Source: Tolypothrix tenuis PCC 7101
Lineage (GTDB): Bacteria; Cyanobacteriota; Cyanobacteriia; Cyanobacteriales; Nostocaceae
DNA: 64,000 nt
Assembly (NCBI RefSeq): GCF_002368295.1
Contig: NZ_AP018248.1
Span: forward strand, 1,893,477-1,957,476
Reading direction: 5' to 3'
Shown here: positions 25,312 through 34,372 of the stretch, piece after piece
Position numbering within the stretch: position 1 is the first letter of the stretch
Layout: each line of letters begins with the position of its first letter
Translations under genes and position numbers: made by a program
Notes under the pieces: generated by a model
What the model saw: only the letters and a program-made list of their open reading frames with translations
What the model was told of the DNA's origin: nothing
The model's database searches: none

Positions 25312-26259
25312 CTAACGCATCCTACTGGACTGTGATTCAACCCTAAAAAATGCTTGACCAGCAGCAGGTTTATTTGCAAATGGGATACCAAGATTAGCCA
25401 TAATCCCAGCGCAATCACCATCATCAGGGGATGACATACAACCAGGTGGGCTATCGGGCTGATTAGCTGCTAAATTCGTATTTGCTACCAATGCTGCAAC
25501 GTCGGCAATCACTACATTCTTTGTCGGATCAAACTTCGTAAAAACTAACTTGACTCTATTGGGATTGCTACAACTTGCGGGTTTTTGACTACCTTCAGCA
25601 GCTTGACAACCAGTACTACCCAAGTGGATGGGGAAACCTTGTCCGTGATGACTATGTTGATCATCCTTTGCACTTGCGCCTAGATTTTGACTCGCCAAAT
25701 CCAGGCGCAGAAATTTATACCCCGATAGCCAATTCCACCACAGCGAAGTCAAATTTAGTGGTGATGGTGCTGTCACAGCATCAGCATGATTGAGATTGAA
25801 GGGTACACCCAGAGTAAATTGCAGTCCTTGATAATTGCCTTTGGGTACTGTGCCAATAACTTGATTGTTTATCTCTACTGTGCCATTTGCACAAGCACCA
25901 GATTTATTTTCAAAATCGAGCAAGGCTACATTTTGATATTGCCATTTATTATCTTGGGTTAAGGTTACGGGTACAGTTTTGCCGTTACTATCAATTAATG
26001 CAACATCAGATACATAAAACCTAAAGTCAGAGAAAGTAACTTTTGTTGCTGGTTTGCCTAAACCAACGTAGCTTTTACCACACTCAAAAGGAAGTTTGCC
26101 GACTTTGGCGTTAAATTTAATGCTGACTTCTTGGGTTTGAGCATTGGCGGTTAAAGCTACACCATCATTCCCCAGAACAGCAGCAAGGGGAATTGCCATC
26201 ATTGCGATATGAAGGCTTCTGGCTACACCAATCGCGGCTGATTTGACAAACAACAGCAT
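25312..26259 (-). CDS. mbnP: MbnP-like copper-binding protein (metallo-mystery pair, four-Cys)
   Basis: About 315 residues from the Met at 26259, where a signal peptide follows (IAMMAIPLAAVLG, likely cleaved near ANAQ); Mets at 26337 and 26394 are alternatives. The mature part begins 'EVSIKFNAKVGKLPFECGKS' and has 'VTFSDFRFYVSDVALID', 'LDFENKSGACANGT' and 'GLQFTLGVPFNLNHADAVTA', then 'SLWWNWLSGYKFLRLDL' and paired cysteines near the C-terminus (GCMSSPDDGDC). These blocks define the MbnP family (metallo-mystery-pair four-Cys protein). In the characterised case MbnP binds copper in the periplasm using a kynurenine made by MbnH. Here its partner is three genes downstream with cydAB in between. 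Confidence 0.85.
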   Translation of the reverse strand: MLLFVKSAAIGVARSLHIAMMAIPLAAVLGNDGVALTANAQTQEVSIKFNAKVGKLPFECGKSYVGLGKPATKVTFSDFRFYVSDVALIDSNGKTVPVTLTQDNKWQYQNVALLDFENKSGACANGTVEINNQVIGTVPKGNYQGLQFTLGVPFNLNHADAVTAPSPLNLTSLWWNWLSGYKFLRLDLASQNLGASAKDDQHSHHGQGFPIHLGSTGCQAAEGSQKPASCSNPNRVKLVFTKFDPTKNVVIADVAALVANTNLAANQPDSPPGCMSSPDDGDCAGIMANLGIPFANKPAAGQAFFRVESQSSRMR

Positions 26260-26535
26260 TTCTTTACCAGTGCTTAAATCGAGGTGTGTGACAATTCTCG
26301 ATAACAGTGGAGTTACTGTCAAAAGACGGGTTGTCATATTACCAAATAGCTTATGCCCTGCACTGTAAATTTCCCTGATGGTATATAAGCGCACAGTTTA
26401 ATACTTGGACGATGAAGTAAAGTTGCATCTCGTATAAAAAGACAGTCTGTCAAAGATTTTTTAATTCTGTCGAGAACAATACAAAAGCGATCGCTTAGTG
26501 TAAATTGCAGCTTAATATCTGAAAGGAGAATAGAT
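26260..26535. promoter_or_regulatory. Divergent spacer between mbnP-cyd operon and gene 26536
   Basis: AT-rich region from which two transcription units diverge. No operator with convincing symmetry was seen. A GAAAGGAG ribosome binding site lies just before the plus-strand ATG at 26536. Confidence 0.4.
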
Positions 26536-27315
26536 ATGCAGCTTCTGGAAGCTCCTAGCGTGACGGTCATTGCTGGTGAAAATGCGGTGACTGTTTCTCA
26601 ACTACCTGCTGTGTGGCAAAATATCGCCAGAGGGGTGGCTGATGTGGGAATGTGCGATCCACAATGCTATGTTGAGATGGCGCAGTTGTTTCAATACAAA
26701 TTGGAACATGGTGATGTAGACTTATTTAGCGATCGCCCAGATTTAGCTCACTTCAAACCCGTGTTTTCTCAGTTATTTGGGCAGTTAGCAAAAGAAACTC
26801 TGGAATTCTACGGTCAAGATTTCCTGATTAGTAGCTATCCCAACTTTGCAGAAATTCTCCGCGATGTTGAGTCAAAGGGTGTAGAGTACGCCAATGAGGT
26901 CAAAGTAGCGCGCATTGGCATCGAACTTTTTGAAGAATTTGGTTATGAGTTACCCGCCAGCTTTTATCATGTCCATTTAGCCCCAATTTATCGAGATCAT
27001 GTGTTTGAAGAACGCGCCTTAAGATTTGACAAGCGTGATATAGAACACAAACGGGCTTGGGATGCGGTATTACACGCTGGTAAAGTGTTTGCTATCCAAA
27101 TGAAAGTGCAAAGCATTGCTGCTAAATACGGTTTTACCTATCAACATGGCTGCGGTTGCAACTCTCACCTTTCATCTATTGATGCATCTTCTGGTGAATT
27201 TGCATACGAAATCAGCCCCGAAAAGCGTCAACGTTGGCTTCGCAGCTTCATCTGGACTGCTTGGTATGAGTACGCTTTCTTTGCGATCGTACCGAATACT
27301 ATTTATCTAGTCTGA
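26536..27315 (+). CDS. Conserved protein of unknown function with HGCGCNSH motif
   Basis: 259 residues with a good ribosome binding site (GAAAGGAG). The sequence is soluble and rich in aromatic residues, His and Glu: 'GMCDPQCYVEMAQLFQYKLE', 'EYANEVKVARIGIELFEEFG', 'ASFYHVHLAPIYRDHVFEER' and 'YQHGCGCNSHLSSID' (about residue 200). The repeated His/Cys/Glu content (CDPQC, HVH, HGCGC) could bind a metal or Fe-S cluster, but this is inference. It is divergent from the mbnP-cydAB-mbnH operon. No family recognised. Confidence 0.6.
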   Translation: MQLLEAPSVTVIAGENAVTVSQLPAVWQNIARGVADVGMCDPQCYVEMAQLFQYKLEHGDVDLFSDRPDLAHFKPVFSQLFGQLAKETLEFYGQDFLISSYPNFAEILRDVESKGVEYANEVKVARIGIELFEEFGYELPASFYHVHLAPIYRDHVFEERALRFDKRDIEHKRAWDAVLHAGKVFAIQMKVQSIAAKYGFTYQHGCGCNSHLSSIDASSGEFAYEISPEKRQRWLRSFIWTAWYEYAFFAIVPNTIYLV

Positions 27316-27808
27316 TTTCATGTTAATTGTGGGGTGGGTGCTAGTGATTATCAGCCTCAAAATAAAATATCTCGCAGTTCCCACCCTACAAAAATTGCCA
27401 GAATAGCAAGGCATTGCTTTAGGCTACATTTCAAGTTTACATACTTTAATTTGGACTAGAATTCGCTTTTAGCAAGCGAATTACCGGAATCAATTTGCAA
27501 TTTACTATAGTAATTCTCTTGAATTCACCAAAATTGCAATACCACAAATTTTGAGAATTAATGCCTTAGGTAGATATTTGTTCTGCCTGTGAATTTTAAA
27601 CTCTGGAGTGGTAGGACACTTATGTAATGACTCACACAAGCTTTTCCTCACATCATTGATGTGGGGATTTTATTTTTGTCGGGTGTGCAACGTACCGTCG
27701 AGTGGATGGTGCGTTAGGCGCTAGGATAGTTATTTCGTGACAAATTATATTGGAAATCAGCGCCTAACACACCCTACATTAATTTTATGTTTACTTTATA
27801 AATACACT
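27316..27808. other. Gene-less stretch with inverted repeats
   Basis: It contains an imperfect inverted repeat GTGGGGTGGG/CCCACCCTAC (about 27330-27388) and a second one, GGTGCGTTAGGCGCT/AGCGCCTAACACACC (about 27709-27772), both of the common cyanobacterial intergenic type. A terminator lies at 27646. No reading frame is convincing. Confidence 0.5.
27646..27677 (+). terminator. Rho-independent terminator, plus strand
   Basis: CCTCACATCA, one-base loop region T, TGATGTGGGG, then ATTTTATTTTT. The stem has 10 bp with one G-T pair. It is 330 bp downstream of the gene ending at 27315, so it may close a long 3' UTR or an independent small RNA starting near 27550-27610. Confidence 0.65.
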
Positions 27809-28168
27809 CTAAGAAAAGTGATTATTTATATCATCTTCTCCTTCAATCAATAACAGAGTCATCATATCTGCCTCAATAAAACTCGTTAATTTAAAATCAG
27901 ACATAGTTTTCAATTCCTCAATAGCAACTTTTTCAGAATAGTATTTAAATATTATTTGAATAGCTTTATTTTTATCTAAATAATTTTGGTAGCTACTATC
28001 CTTTTGCATCAAATGTTCAACAATTTTTGCTACTCTCTCCAACAGAGCTTCTTGATCTCCATAAACTTCTGGCATAATATTCTTTGATTTTGAATCTATT
28101 ACCCCAATTATAATTTCTCTTGATTCATTTACTTTCCCATTAAAAAAGGCGGGCAAGATGCCCACCAT
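27809..28168 (-). CDS. Hypothetical protein (up to 119 residues)
   Basis: The frame opens at 28168, but its first residues come from a palindromic intergenic repeat (GGCGGGCAAGATGCC), so a later start, such as Met32 at 28075 (MPEVYGDQEALLERVAKIVE), is more likely. The rest is helical and acidic: 'KAIQIIFKYYSEKVAIEELK' and 'FIEADMMTLLLIEGEDDINN'. It is not recognised. It lies 31 bp downstream of tkt on the same strand and may be co-transcribed. Confidence 0.45.
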   Translation of the reverse strand: MVGILPAFFNGKVNESREIIIGVIDSKSKNIMPEVYGDQEALLERVAKIVEHLMQKDSSYQNYLDKNKAIQIIFKYYSEKVAIEELKTMSDFKLTSFIEADMMTLLLIEGEDDINNHFS

Positions 28169-28199
28169 ACAAGAGAATTCAAAGAATGTGCTGTTGCGA

Positions 28200-30212
28200 T
28201 TAACCCAACAATTCTTTTGCTTTAGCTAATACATTATCAACACTAAAGCCAAACTTCTCTAGGACAACATTACCAGGCGCGGAAGCACCAAATGTATCAA
28301 TACTAACGGTAGCACCTTCACTACCTACATACTTGTGCCAGCCGAAGCTAGATGCTGCTTCTACAGACAAACGCTTGGTAACAGCTTTTGGTAGTACGGA
28401 TTCTTTGTAAGCTGCATCTTGTGCGTCGAACAAATCCCATGCAGGTAAGGAAACAACGCGAACTTTCTTACCTTCGGCTGTGAGTTTTTCAGCGGCGGTA
28501 ACAGCCAGGCTCAATTCTGAACCAGTACCAATCAGGATGATATCTGGTGTACCGTCGCTATCTACCACAATGTATCCACCCTTAGCTACACCTTCAATCG
28601 AGGTACCTGCTAAGTTAGGAACATTTTGACGGGTTAACGCTAACAGAGTAGGAGCATTTGCCTTTGCTCTCTCTATTGCTACTTTGTAAGCACCAGAGGT
28701 TTCTGTCCCATCTGCGGGGCGAAGCACTGTCAGCTTTGGAATAGCACGCAGGGAAGCCAGGGTTTCGATGGGTTGGTGGGTGGGGCCGTCTTCACCTTGA
28801 CCAATGGAGTCGTGGGTCATTACCCAAATACCACCAGCTTGGGACAAAGCAGATAAGCGGATGGGTGCCCGCATATAGTCTGTGAAGATCAGGAAGGTAG
28901 CGCCGTAGGGAATTAAACCGGAACCGTGCAACGCAATACCATTGACAATTGCACCCATACCATGTTCCCGGACACCATAGTGGATGTTGGGGTTTTGGTA
29001 TTGTCCTTTTTGGAAGTCGCCCTTACCTTTGAGTTCGGTTAAGTTGGAGTGGGTTAAGTCAGCGGAACCACCGATTAACTCTGGTAATACTGCCGAGAGT
29101 TTGTTGAGGCAAGTTTCGGAATGTTTCCGGGTGGGTAGTCCTTTGTCTTCGGGGGTGTAGGTGGGTAGTACTTTATCCCAACCATCAGGTAATTTGCCGC
29201 TTAGGTAACGTTCAAATTCAGCGGCTTCTTGGGGATACTTAGCTTTGTAATCAGCAAAAGCTTTGTTCCATTCAGATTCGTAACCTGCGCCACGCTCAAC
29301 AGCTTTGTGAGTGTGGTTGAGGACATCTTGGGGAACTACGAAAGGTTCATATTCCCAACCCAAGTTTTTGCGGGTTAATGCAACTTCATCTGTACCCAAA
29401 GCCGCACCGTGAACACCAGCGGTATTGGCTTTGTTGGGGGAACCGTAACCAATGGTGGTTGTAACCTTAATGAAAGAAGGCTTATCGGTAACAGCTTTAG
29501 CAGCTTCGATTGCTTTTGCGATCGCATCTAGGTCGGTGTTGCCGTTCTCTACGTGTTGAACGTGCCAGCCGTAAGCTTCAAATCGCTTAGAAACATCTTC
29601 GGTGAAGGCTACATCTGTAGAACCATCAATGGAGATGTGGTTATCATCGTACAGAGCAATCAGTTTGCCTAATCCCAAGTGCCCTGCGAAAGAACAAGCT
29701 TCACCAGAAACACCTTCCATGTTACAACCATCACCTAAAATTACATAGGTGTAGTGGTCAACAATGTTGGCATCGGGTTTGTTGTATTTAGCAGCTAGGT
29801 GGGCTTCTGCGATCGCAAAACCAACTCCATTGGCAATCCCTTGACCTAGAGGCCCGGTAGTAACTTCTACACCAGCAGTCATGAAGTTTTCTGGGTGTCC
29901 GGGGGTTTTGGATTCCCACTGACGGAATTGCTTGATGTCCTCAATAGTTACACTGTCGTAACCAAAAAGGTACAGCAGGGCATACTGCAACATCGAGCCA
30001 TGACCAGCAGACAGGATGAAGCGATCGCGGTTAAACCATTTGGGATTTTTGGGATTAAACCGCATAAAGCGATCCCAAAGTACAAAAGCCATTGGAGCAG
30101 CGCCCATCGGCAGCCCTGGGTGTCCCGATTTTGCTTTTTCTACGGCATCAATAGCCAAGAAGCGAATCGAGTTAATAGATAGTTCTTCGAGGGATTGGGT
30201 TGCAACAGCCAT
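28200..30212 (-). CDS. tkt: Transketolase
   Basis: 670 residues, full length. 'SINSIRFLAIDAVEKAKSGH' and 'PGLPMGAAPM' at the N-terminus, the thiamine-diphosphate motif 'GDGCNMEGVSGEACSFAGHL' with 'YDDNHISIDG', and the pyrimidine-domain block 'THDSIGQGEDGPTHQPIETL' are all present. It moves two-carbon units between sugar phosphates in the Calvin-Benson cycle and oxidative pentose phosphate pathway. It lies downstream of acpP and fabF on the same strand, an order also found in other Nostocales. Confidence 0.97.
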   Translation of the reverse strand: MAVATQSLEELSINSIRFLAIDAVEKAKSGHPGLPMGAAPMAFVLWDRFMRFNPKNPKWFNRDRFILSAGHGSMLQYALLYLFGYDSVTIEDIKQFRQWESKTPGHPENFMTAGVEVTTGPLGQGIANGVGFAIAEAHLAAKYNKPDANIVDHYTYVILGDGCNMEGVSGEACSFAGHLGLGKLIALYDDNHISIDGSTDVAFTEDVSKRFEAYGWHVQHVENGNTDLDAIAKAIEAAKAVTDKPSFIKVTTTIGYGSPNKANTAGVHGAALGTDEVALTRKNLGWEYEPFVVPQDVLNHTHKAVERGAGYESEWNKAFADYKAKYPQEAAEFERYLSGKLPDGWDKVLPTYTPEDKGLPTRKHSETCLNKLSAVLPELIGGSADLTHSNLTELKGKGDFQKGQYQNPNIHYGVREHGMGAIVNGIALHGSGLIPYGATFLIFTDYMRAPIRLSALSQAGGIWVMTHDSIGQGEDGPTHQPIETLASLRAIPKLTVLRPADGTETSGAYKVAIERAKANAPTLLALTRQNVPNLAGTSIEGVAKGGYIVVDSDGTPDIILIGTGSELSLAVTAAEKLTAEGKKVRVVSLPAWDLFDAQDAAYKESVLPKAVTKRLSVEAASSFGWHKYVGSEGATVSIDTFGASAPGNVVLEKFGFSVDNVLAKAKELLG

Positions 30213-30801
30213 AAATAAGATTGTTTTTAACGACGGGTTAGCACTCTTGGTAGCTCACACAGTTACCGGGGAGGCAAAAAAAGCTTGGATTTTGTCCAAA
30301 TTGATTGCCTGATTGTTTTTACATTCTCCCTATTCTTATCATCCCACTGCCAATTGTTGATGGACAAGCGGGATATTTAGTGATGACTGTGATAAATCCA
30401 GCTAATAATTGGGTTGTTTTGAACCGTTGATTTAGTTGGAAATGAAATCGATGATACTGTTACCACCAACTTGCGGCAGAGCGACCAGCAGATAAATTGG
30501 TGATTTTCCAAAGAATTCCAGCAATTAAATTATCCAATTTTGAGAGCCAAGATCATAGGCAAAGTTTGCTTTATCTGGGCATGGGGCATTGGGCATGGGG
30601 CATAGGAGAGACAGCTTTTCATGGCAAGGTTTGTGCCAAAACTTGGCGTGAATAGCTGACTTGAAAGTGCTGAGTAAAAATCCCATTGAGACTTTCCTTT
30701 CATACATGGCGATGAAACTTTTTTCATTGGGACTGCTTCCTCTGCTTCCTCTGCTTCCTCTGCTCCCACAGCGAAAGGATAATTGATTTACTAGGAATCC
30801 C
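30213..30801. other. Gene-less stretch between fabF and tkt
   Basis: 590 bp, presumably containing the tkt promoter and 5' leader. It holds short GGGGCAT repeats at about 30580-30605 and a nine-base repeat (CTTCCTCTG, three units) near 30735-30763. I see no supportable gene; the two overlapping frames at 30525-30769 are made of these repeats. Confidence 0.5.
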
Positions 30802-32049
30802 TTAGACGTATTTCTTAAAGGCTAGGGTCACATTGTGACCGCCAAACCCAAAAGAATTGGATAATGCCACGTTTACTTCTTGAGCGCGGCTGGTGTGAGG
30901 AATATAATCCAGGTCACACTCTGGATCGGGGTTTTGTAAATTAATTGTTGGTGGAACTTGATCGTTAGCGACGGCCAGGACTGTGGCTACGGCTTCAATA
31001 CCTCCAGAACCACCTAAAAGATGACCTGTCATCGATTTGGTAGAGCTGATGGACACCTTATAGGCAGAATCGCCCAGGGCCTTTTTCATCGCCGATGTTT
31101 CCGTGGAATCATTAGCTGGGGTACTTGTGCCGTGAGCATTGATATAGCTCACCATCTCTGGGGTTAGCTCCCCATCTTTCAGTGCTATTTCTATGGCTCT
31201 GGCTGCTCCTAATCCACCGGGAACTGGAGAAGTCATGTGATAGGCATCACAGGTCATCCCATAACCGACAATTTCTGCGTAAATGCGAGCGCCTCGACTC
31301 AAAGCGTGTTCGAGTTCTTCTAGCACCAAAATTCCCGCACCTTCACCCATGACAAATCCATCGCGATCGCGGTCAAATGGACGGCAGGCATTAGCTGGGT
31401 CATTGCGGGTTGAAAGTGCCCGGGCTGCAGCGAATCCAGCTACACCCAACGGTGTAATTGCTGCTTCACAGCCGCCGCAAATCATGGCTTTGGCATAACC
31501 CCATTGAATTTGGCGAAAAGCATCGCCGATGGCATTGGAACCTGCTGCACAAGCGGTTACAGAGCAGGAATTCGGCCCTTTAGCTCCCGTATGAATAGCT
31601 GTTAATCCAGCCGCCATATTGGCGATCATCATCGGAATCATGAACGGACTACAGCGATCGGGGCCACGGTTTAAGTAGACTGTTTGCTGGTCTTCTAAAA
31701 CCTTCAAACCGCCAATACCAGAACCAATAATTACACCGACCTGTTCTGCATTCAGTTCATTAATCTCTAAACGCGCGTCAGAGATAGCTTGTTTTGCCGC
31801 CGAAACCCCAAATTGGGAAAACCGATCCATGCGCTTGGCTTCTTTGCGCTCTAAATAAATATGTGGATCGAAGTTTTTGACTTCACCAGCAATGCGGCAA
31901 TCATGGCGAGATGCATCAAAAGCGGTGATGAAATCAATGCCATTACGACCACTTAACAATCCTTCCCAATACTGTGCTGGTGTATTGCCAATTGGTGTAA
32001 TCGCGCCAACACCAGTTACCACAACGCGTTTACGTTTATAATCTGTCAT
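30802..32049 (-). CDS. fabF: 3-oxoacyl-ACP synthase II
   Basis: 415 residues. It starts 'KRVVVTGVGAITPIGNTPAQ'. The catalytic Cys lies in 'SVTACAAGSNAIGDAFRQIQ', and the two His in 'NAHGTSTPANDSTE' and 'SMTGHLLGGSGG', giving a complete Cys-His-His triad. It condenses malonyl-ACP with acyl-ACP in fatty acid elongation, a cytoplasmic step, with the acyl carrier protein encoded directly upstream. The gap to acpP is 184 bp and is filled by short tandem repeats. Confidence 0.97.
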   Translation of the reverse strand: MTDYKRKRVVVTGVGAITPIGNTPAQYWEGLLSGRNGIDFITAFDASRHDCRIAGEVKNFDPHIYLERKEAKRMDRFSQFGVSAAKQAISDARLEINELNAEQVGVIIGSGIGGLKVLEDQQTVYLNRGPDRCSPFMIPMMIANMAAGLTAIHTGAKGPNSCSVTACAAGSNAIGDAFRQIQWGYAKAMICGGCEAAITPLGVAGFAAARALSTRNDPANACRPFDRDRDGFVMGEGAGILVLEELEHALSRGARIYAEIVGYGMTCDAYHMTSPVPGGLGAARAIEIALKDGELTPEMVSYINAHGTSTPANDSTETSAMKKALGDSAYKVSISSTKSMTGHLLGGSGGIEAVATVLAVANDQVPPTINLQNPDPECDLDYIPHTSRAQEVNVALSNSFGFGGHNVTLAFKKYV

Positions 32050-32085
32050 GACTCAGTTAAAGGTGGCGAGAAAGCAGCAAAAAGG

Positions 32086-32224
32086 TGACTAGGGATTAGG
32101 GACTAGGGACTAGGGAATGGGTAATGGGGAATGGGGAATGGGTAATGGGTAAAAGATTTAAGTTAAATTTTTCCTGATCCCCAATCCCTAATCCCCGATC
32201 CCTAATCCCCAATCCCCGATACCC
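32086..32224. repeat. GGGACTAGG / GGGAATG short tandem repeats between acpP and fabF
   Basis: Plus-strand runs of GGGACTA and GGGTAAT(G), then their inverted counterparts CCCAATCCCTAATCCCCGAT. The two halves could fold into a long hairpin inside the acpP-fabF transcript, which might reduce fabF expression relative to acpP. Confidence 0.7.
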
Positions 32225-32233
32225 AAACACTTT

Positions 32234-32485
32234 TCAGGCAGACGCAGGAGCTTTGCTGTTGATATAATCCACTGCATCTTGAACCGATAAAATCTTTTCG
32301 GCGGATTCATCGGGAATTTCAATATCAAATTCTTCTTCAAAAGCCATTACTAACTCCACGATATCTAAGGAGTCAGCTCCTAAATCATCAATAAAGGTAG
32401 ATTTTGGTGTGATGGTATCGGACTCAACACCTAATTGATCGATAACGACTTTCTTCACTCTGTCAAAAGTGGTCTCTTGGCTCAT
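32234..32485 (-). CDS. acpP: Acyl carrier protein
   Basis: 83 residues, acidic. The phosphopantetheine attachment Ser39 is in 'DDLGADSLDIVELVMAFEEE'. It carries acyl chains for fatty acid synthesis and is the first gene of the acpP-fabF-(tkt) group. The about 430 bp upstream up to 32921 have no gene and should hold its promoter. Confidence 0.97.
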   Translation of the reverse strand: MSQETTFDRVKKVVIDQLGVESDTITPKSTFIDDLGADSLDIVELVMAFEEEFDIEIPDESAEKILSVQDAVDYINSKAPASA

Positions 32486-32921
32486 AGATAAAATTCCTTA
32501 ACCAGTTGCTATGATCTGTTCTTTGTGGGCGACATTGTTTTGAGCATATACATCTTATCGGAAAGCGCGATCGCCCGTATACTGCCACAAAGTTTTCCCA
32601 AAACAAAACCTGAACACGTGTAATTGCGGCATAAAACAACTCTTAATGAGCATTTAGGCACCAAATCACGCTAGATAATGCTGGGGATGTTACTGAAGCA
32701 TTTTCTGCATGAAAATCGCTAAACTCCCGCATTGGAAGCAAGCTAGGGCAACAGCATCCGCAAAGCGATCGCATATACTCTCAACATTTGTCTGTTTTGC
32801 AATTCTTACCGATTTTTTTTACAATGTCCAAATCCCGATACATAGCCTTGCAATGTACACTGGCAAGGGAAGATCAAAAATTTATTGTTGAGGGCAATAG
32901 TTCTCAACCTGCTATAGTTCT
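32486..32921. other. Divergent intergenic region acpP / HdrB-like gene
   Basis: No gene supported. It holds the promoters of two divergent genes and two HIP1 octamers. A 60-codon frame at 32709 is not convincing. Confidence 0.4.
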
Positions 32922-33827
32922 ATGCTATCTCAAAGTCTAAAATACGCTTACTTTCCTGGTTGTGTTGCTCAAGGTGCTTGTCGGGAACTGTACCAATCAA
33001 CTCAAGCATTAACCAGGGCTTTAGGTATTGAATTAATTGAACTGAAAAAAGCTGCTTGCTGTGGTTCGGGTACTTTTAAAGAAGATTCCCAACTGTTAGA
33101 AGATACAGTTAATGCGCGCAATATTGCTTTAGCTGAAGAGTTGAATTTACCTTTACTAACTCATTGCAGCACTTGCCAAGGTGTCATTGGTCATGTTGAT
33201 GAACGGCTGAAAGAATGTCAGACCAAAAATCCAGCATATATTGAGCAAGTGAATGGATTATTGGCTAAAGAAAGCTGTTTACCTTATCGCGGTAGTACAG
33301 AAGTTAAACATTTACTTTATGCCTTAGTTACAGATTACGGTATAGAAGAAATTACCAAACGCGTCACTCGCAAGTTAAGTGGGTTAAAATGCGCGGCTTT
33401 TTATGGTTGCTATCTCCTGCGCGCCCAAAAATCCATGCCTTATGACGACCCCTTCAACCCAGAAGCGATGGAAAATGTATTTCGGGCAGTCGGTGCAGAA
33501 CCAGTTTATTACCGAGGTCGCACACAATGTTGTGGCTGGCCTTTATCCAGTTACGCCACTACCGAATCTTTCCAAATGGCGGGGAAACATATTCAAGATG
33601 CTTTAGCCTCTGGTGCTGATTGTATGGTTACCCCTTGCCCTTTATGTCATTTAAATTTAGATTCTCGTCAGCCAGAAGTGGAAAAGGTAATTGAAAAGAA
33701 ACTCGGTTTGCCAGTATTACATTTACCACAATTAATTGCTTTGGCTTTAGGCGTTAGCCCCCAAGAATTGGGTTTAGATAAACATATTGTTTCGACAAAG
33801 CCAGTTTTGGAGAAATTAGGGTTTTAG
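32922..33827 (+). CDS. HdrB-like iron-sulfur protein with two CCG domains
   Basis: 301 residues. Two Cys-rich CCG domains: 'YFPGCVAQGACRELY' with 'KAACCGSGTFKED' and 'HCSTCQG' in the first, and 'AAFYGCYLLRAQKS', 'RTQCCGWPLSSY' and 'MVTPCPLCHLNLDSRQ' in the second. This is the arrangement of heterodisulfide reductase subunit B, which binds non-cubane [4Fe-4S] clusters. Cyanobacteria have no methanogenic heterodisulfide, so a role in an unidentified thiol or quinone-linked redox reaction is assumed. No HdrA or HdrC gene is adjacent. Confidence 0.85.
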   Translation: MLSQSLKYAYFPGCVAQGACRELYQSTQALTRALGIELIELKKAACCGSGTFKEDSQLLEDTVNARNIALAEELNLPLLTHCSTCQGVIGHVDERLKECQTKNPAYIEQVNGLLAKESCLPYRGSTEVKHLLYALVTDYGIEEITKRVTRKLSGLKCAAFYGCYLLRAQKSMPYDDPFNPEAMENVFRAVGAEPVYYRGRTQCCGWPLSSYATTESFQMAGKHIQDALASGADCMVTPCPLCHLNLDSRQPEVEKVIEKKLGLPVLHLPQLIALALGVSPQELGLDKHIVSTKPVLEKLGF

Positions 33828-34038
33828 GAAGGGGGAATGGGTGTCAATACTTGTCGGTTAAGGGCAAAAGGGGAAGGGGAAAAGGGGTAAGAAAAAACCT
33901 TTAACCCTTACGCTTTCACCTTTTCCCCAAACCAAATTAAGAGTTGAAAATTCTTAACCGAGCAGTATTGGAATGGGTGTTTGTTATCGATTGCCAATTG
34001 ATAAAAATGCTATTGCACTAGAGACGCGATTAATCGCG

Positions 34039-34233
34039 CATACGTGTCAACTTAAGCTAAAAGCTATATACGGCGCGTGTTGTACAATAACCCTCGCCCT
34101 CATCCCCTCACCCCTTCTCCCTCAGGGAGAAGGGGAATTAAATCTCTTGCTCCCCTCTCCTGGTGGGAGAGGGGCTGGGGGTGAGGGCAAAACCTTTGCA
34201 CAAAGCGGGTTTCACGTTAAGTTGACACCAATT
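34039..34233. mobile_element. Miniature inverted-repeat element, copy B (195 bp)
   Basis: The left end CATACGTGTCAACTTAAG and right end GTTAAGTTGACACCAATT are inverted. It is flanked by the direct repeat TTAATCGCG (34030-34038 and 34234-34242). Joining the flanks recreates the palindrome AGACGCGATTAATCGCGTCT found intact at 51339. The interior carries CTTCTCCCTCAGGGAGAAG and CCCCTCTCC/GGAGAGGGG palindromes. Confidence 0.82.
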
Positions 34234-34372
34234 TTAATCGCGTCTCTACAACGCAGTGGGGATTAGAAGCAAAGGAGAAAGGTTTTGTATTTTCCCCTTC
34301 CCCTTTAACCTTTCCCCTTTTTCCAGAGATCTAATGTTGATTGTTAACCTTCAACAGTCAACATCCGAAAGC

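Noticed and set aside
27600..27677. Possible Yfr1 small RNA
   Set aside because: Similar C/A-rich words are present, but the invariant ACTCCTCACAC core of Yfr1 is not, and the two-hairpin layout is missing.
30525..30769. Two minus-strand frames between fabF and tkt
   Set aside because: Built from nonamer and heptamer short repeats (EEAEEAEEA, CPMPNAPCP); no conserved protein feature.
33973..34266. 97-codon plus-strand frame
   Set aside because: Most of it is the interior of miniature element B; no homologous protein pattern and no ribosome binding site.
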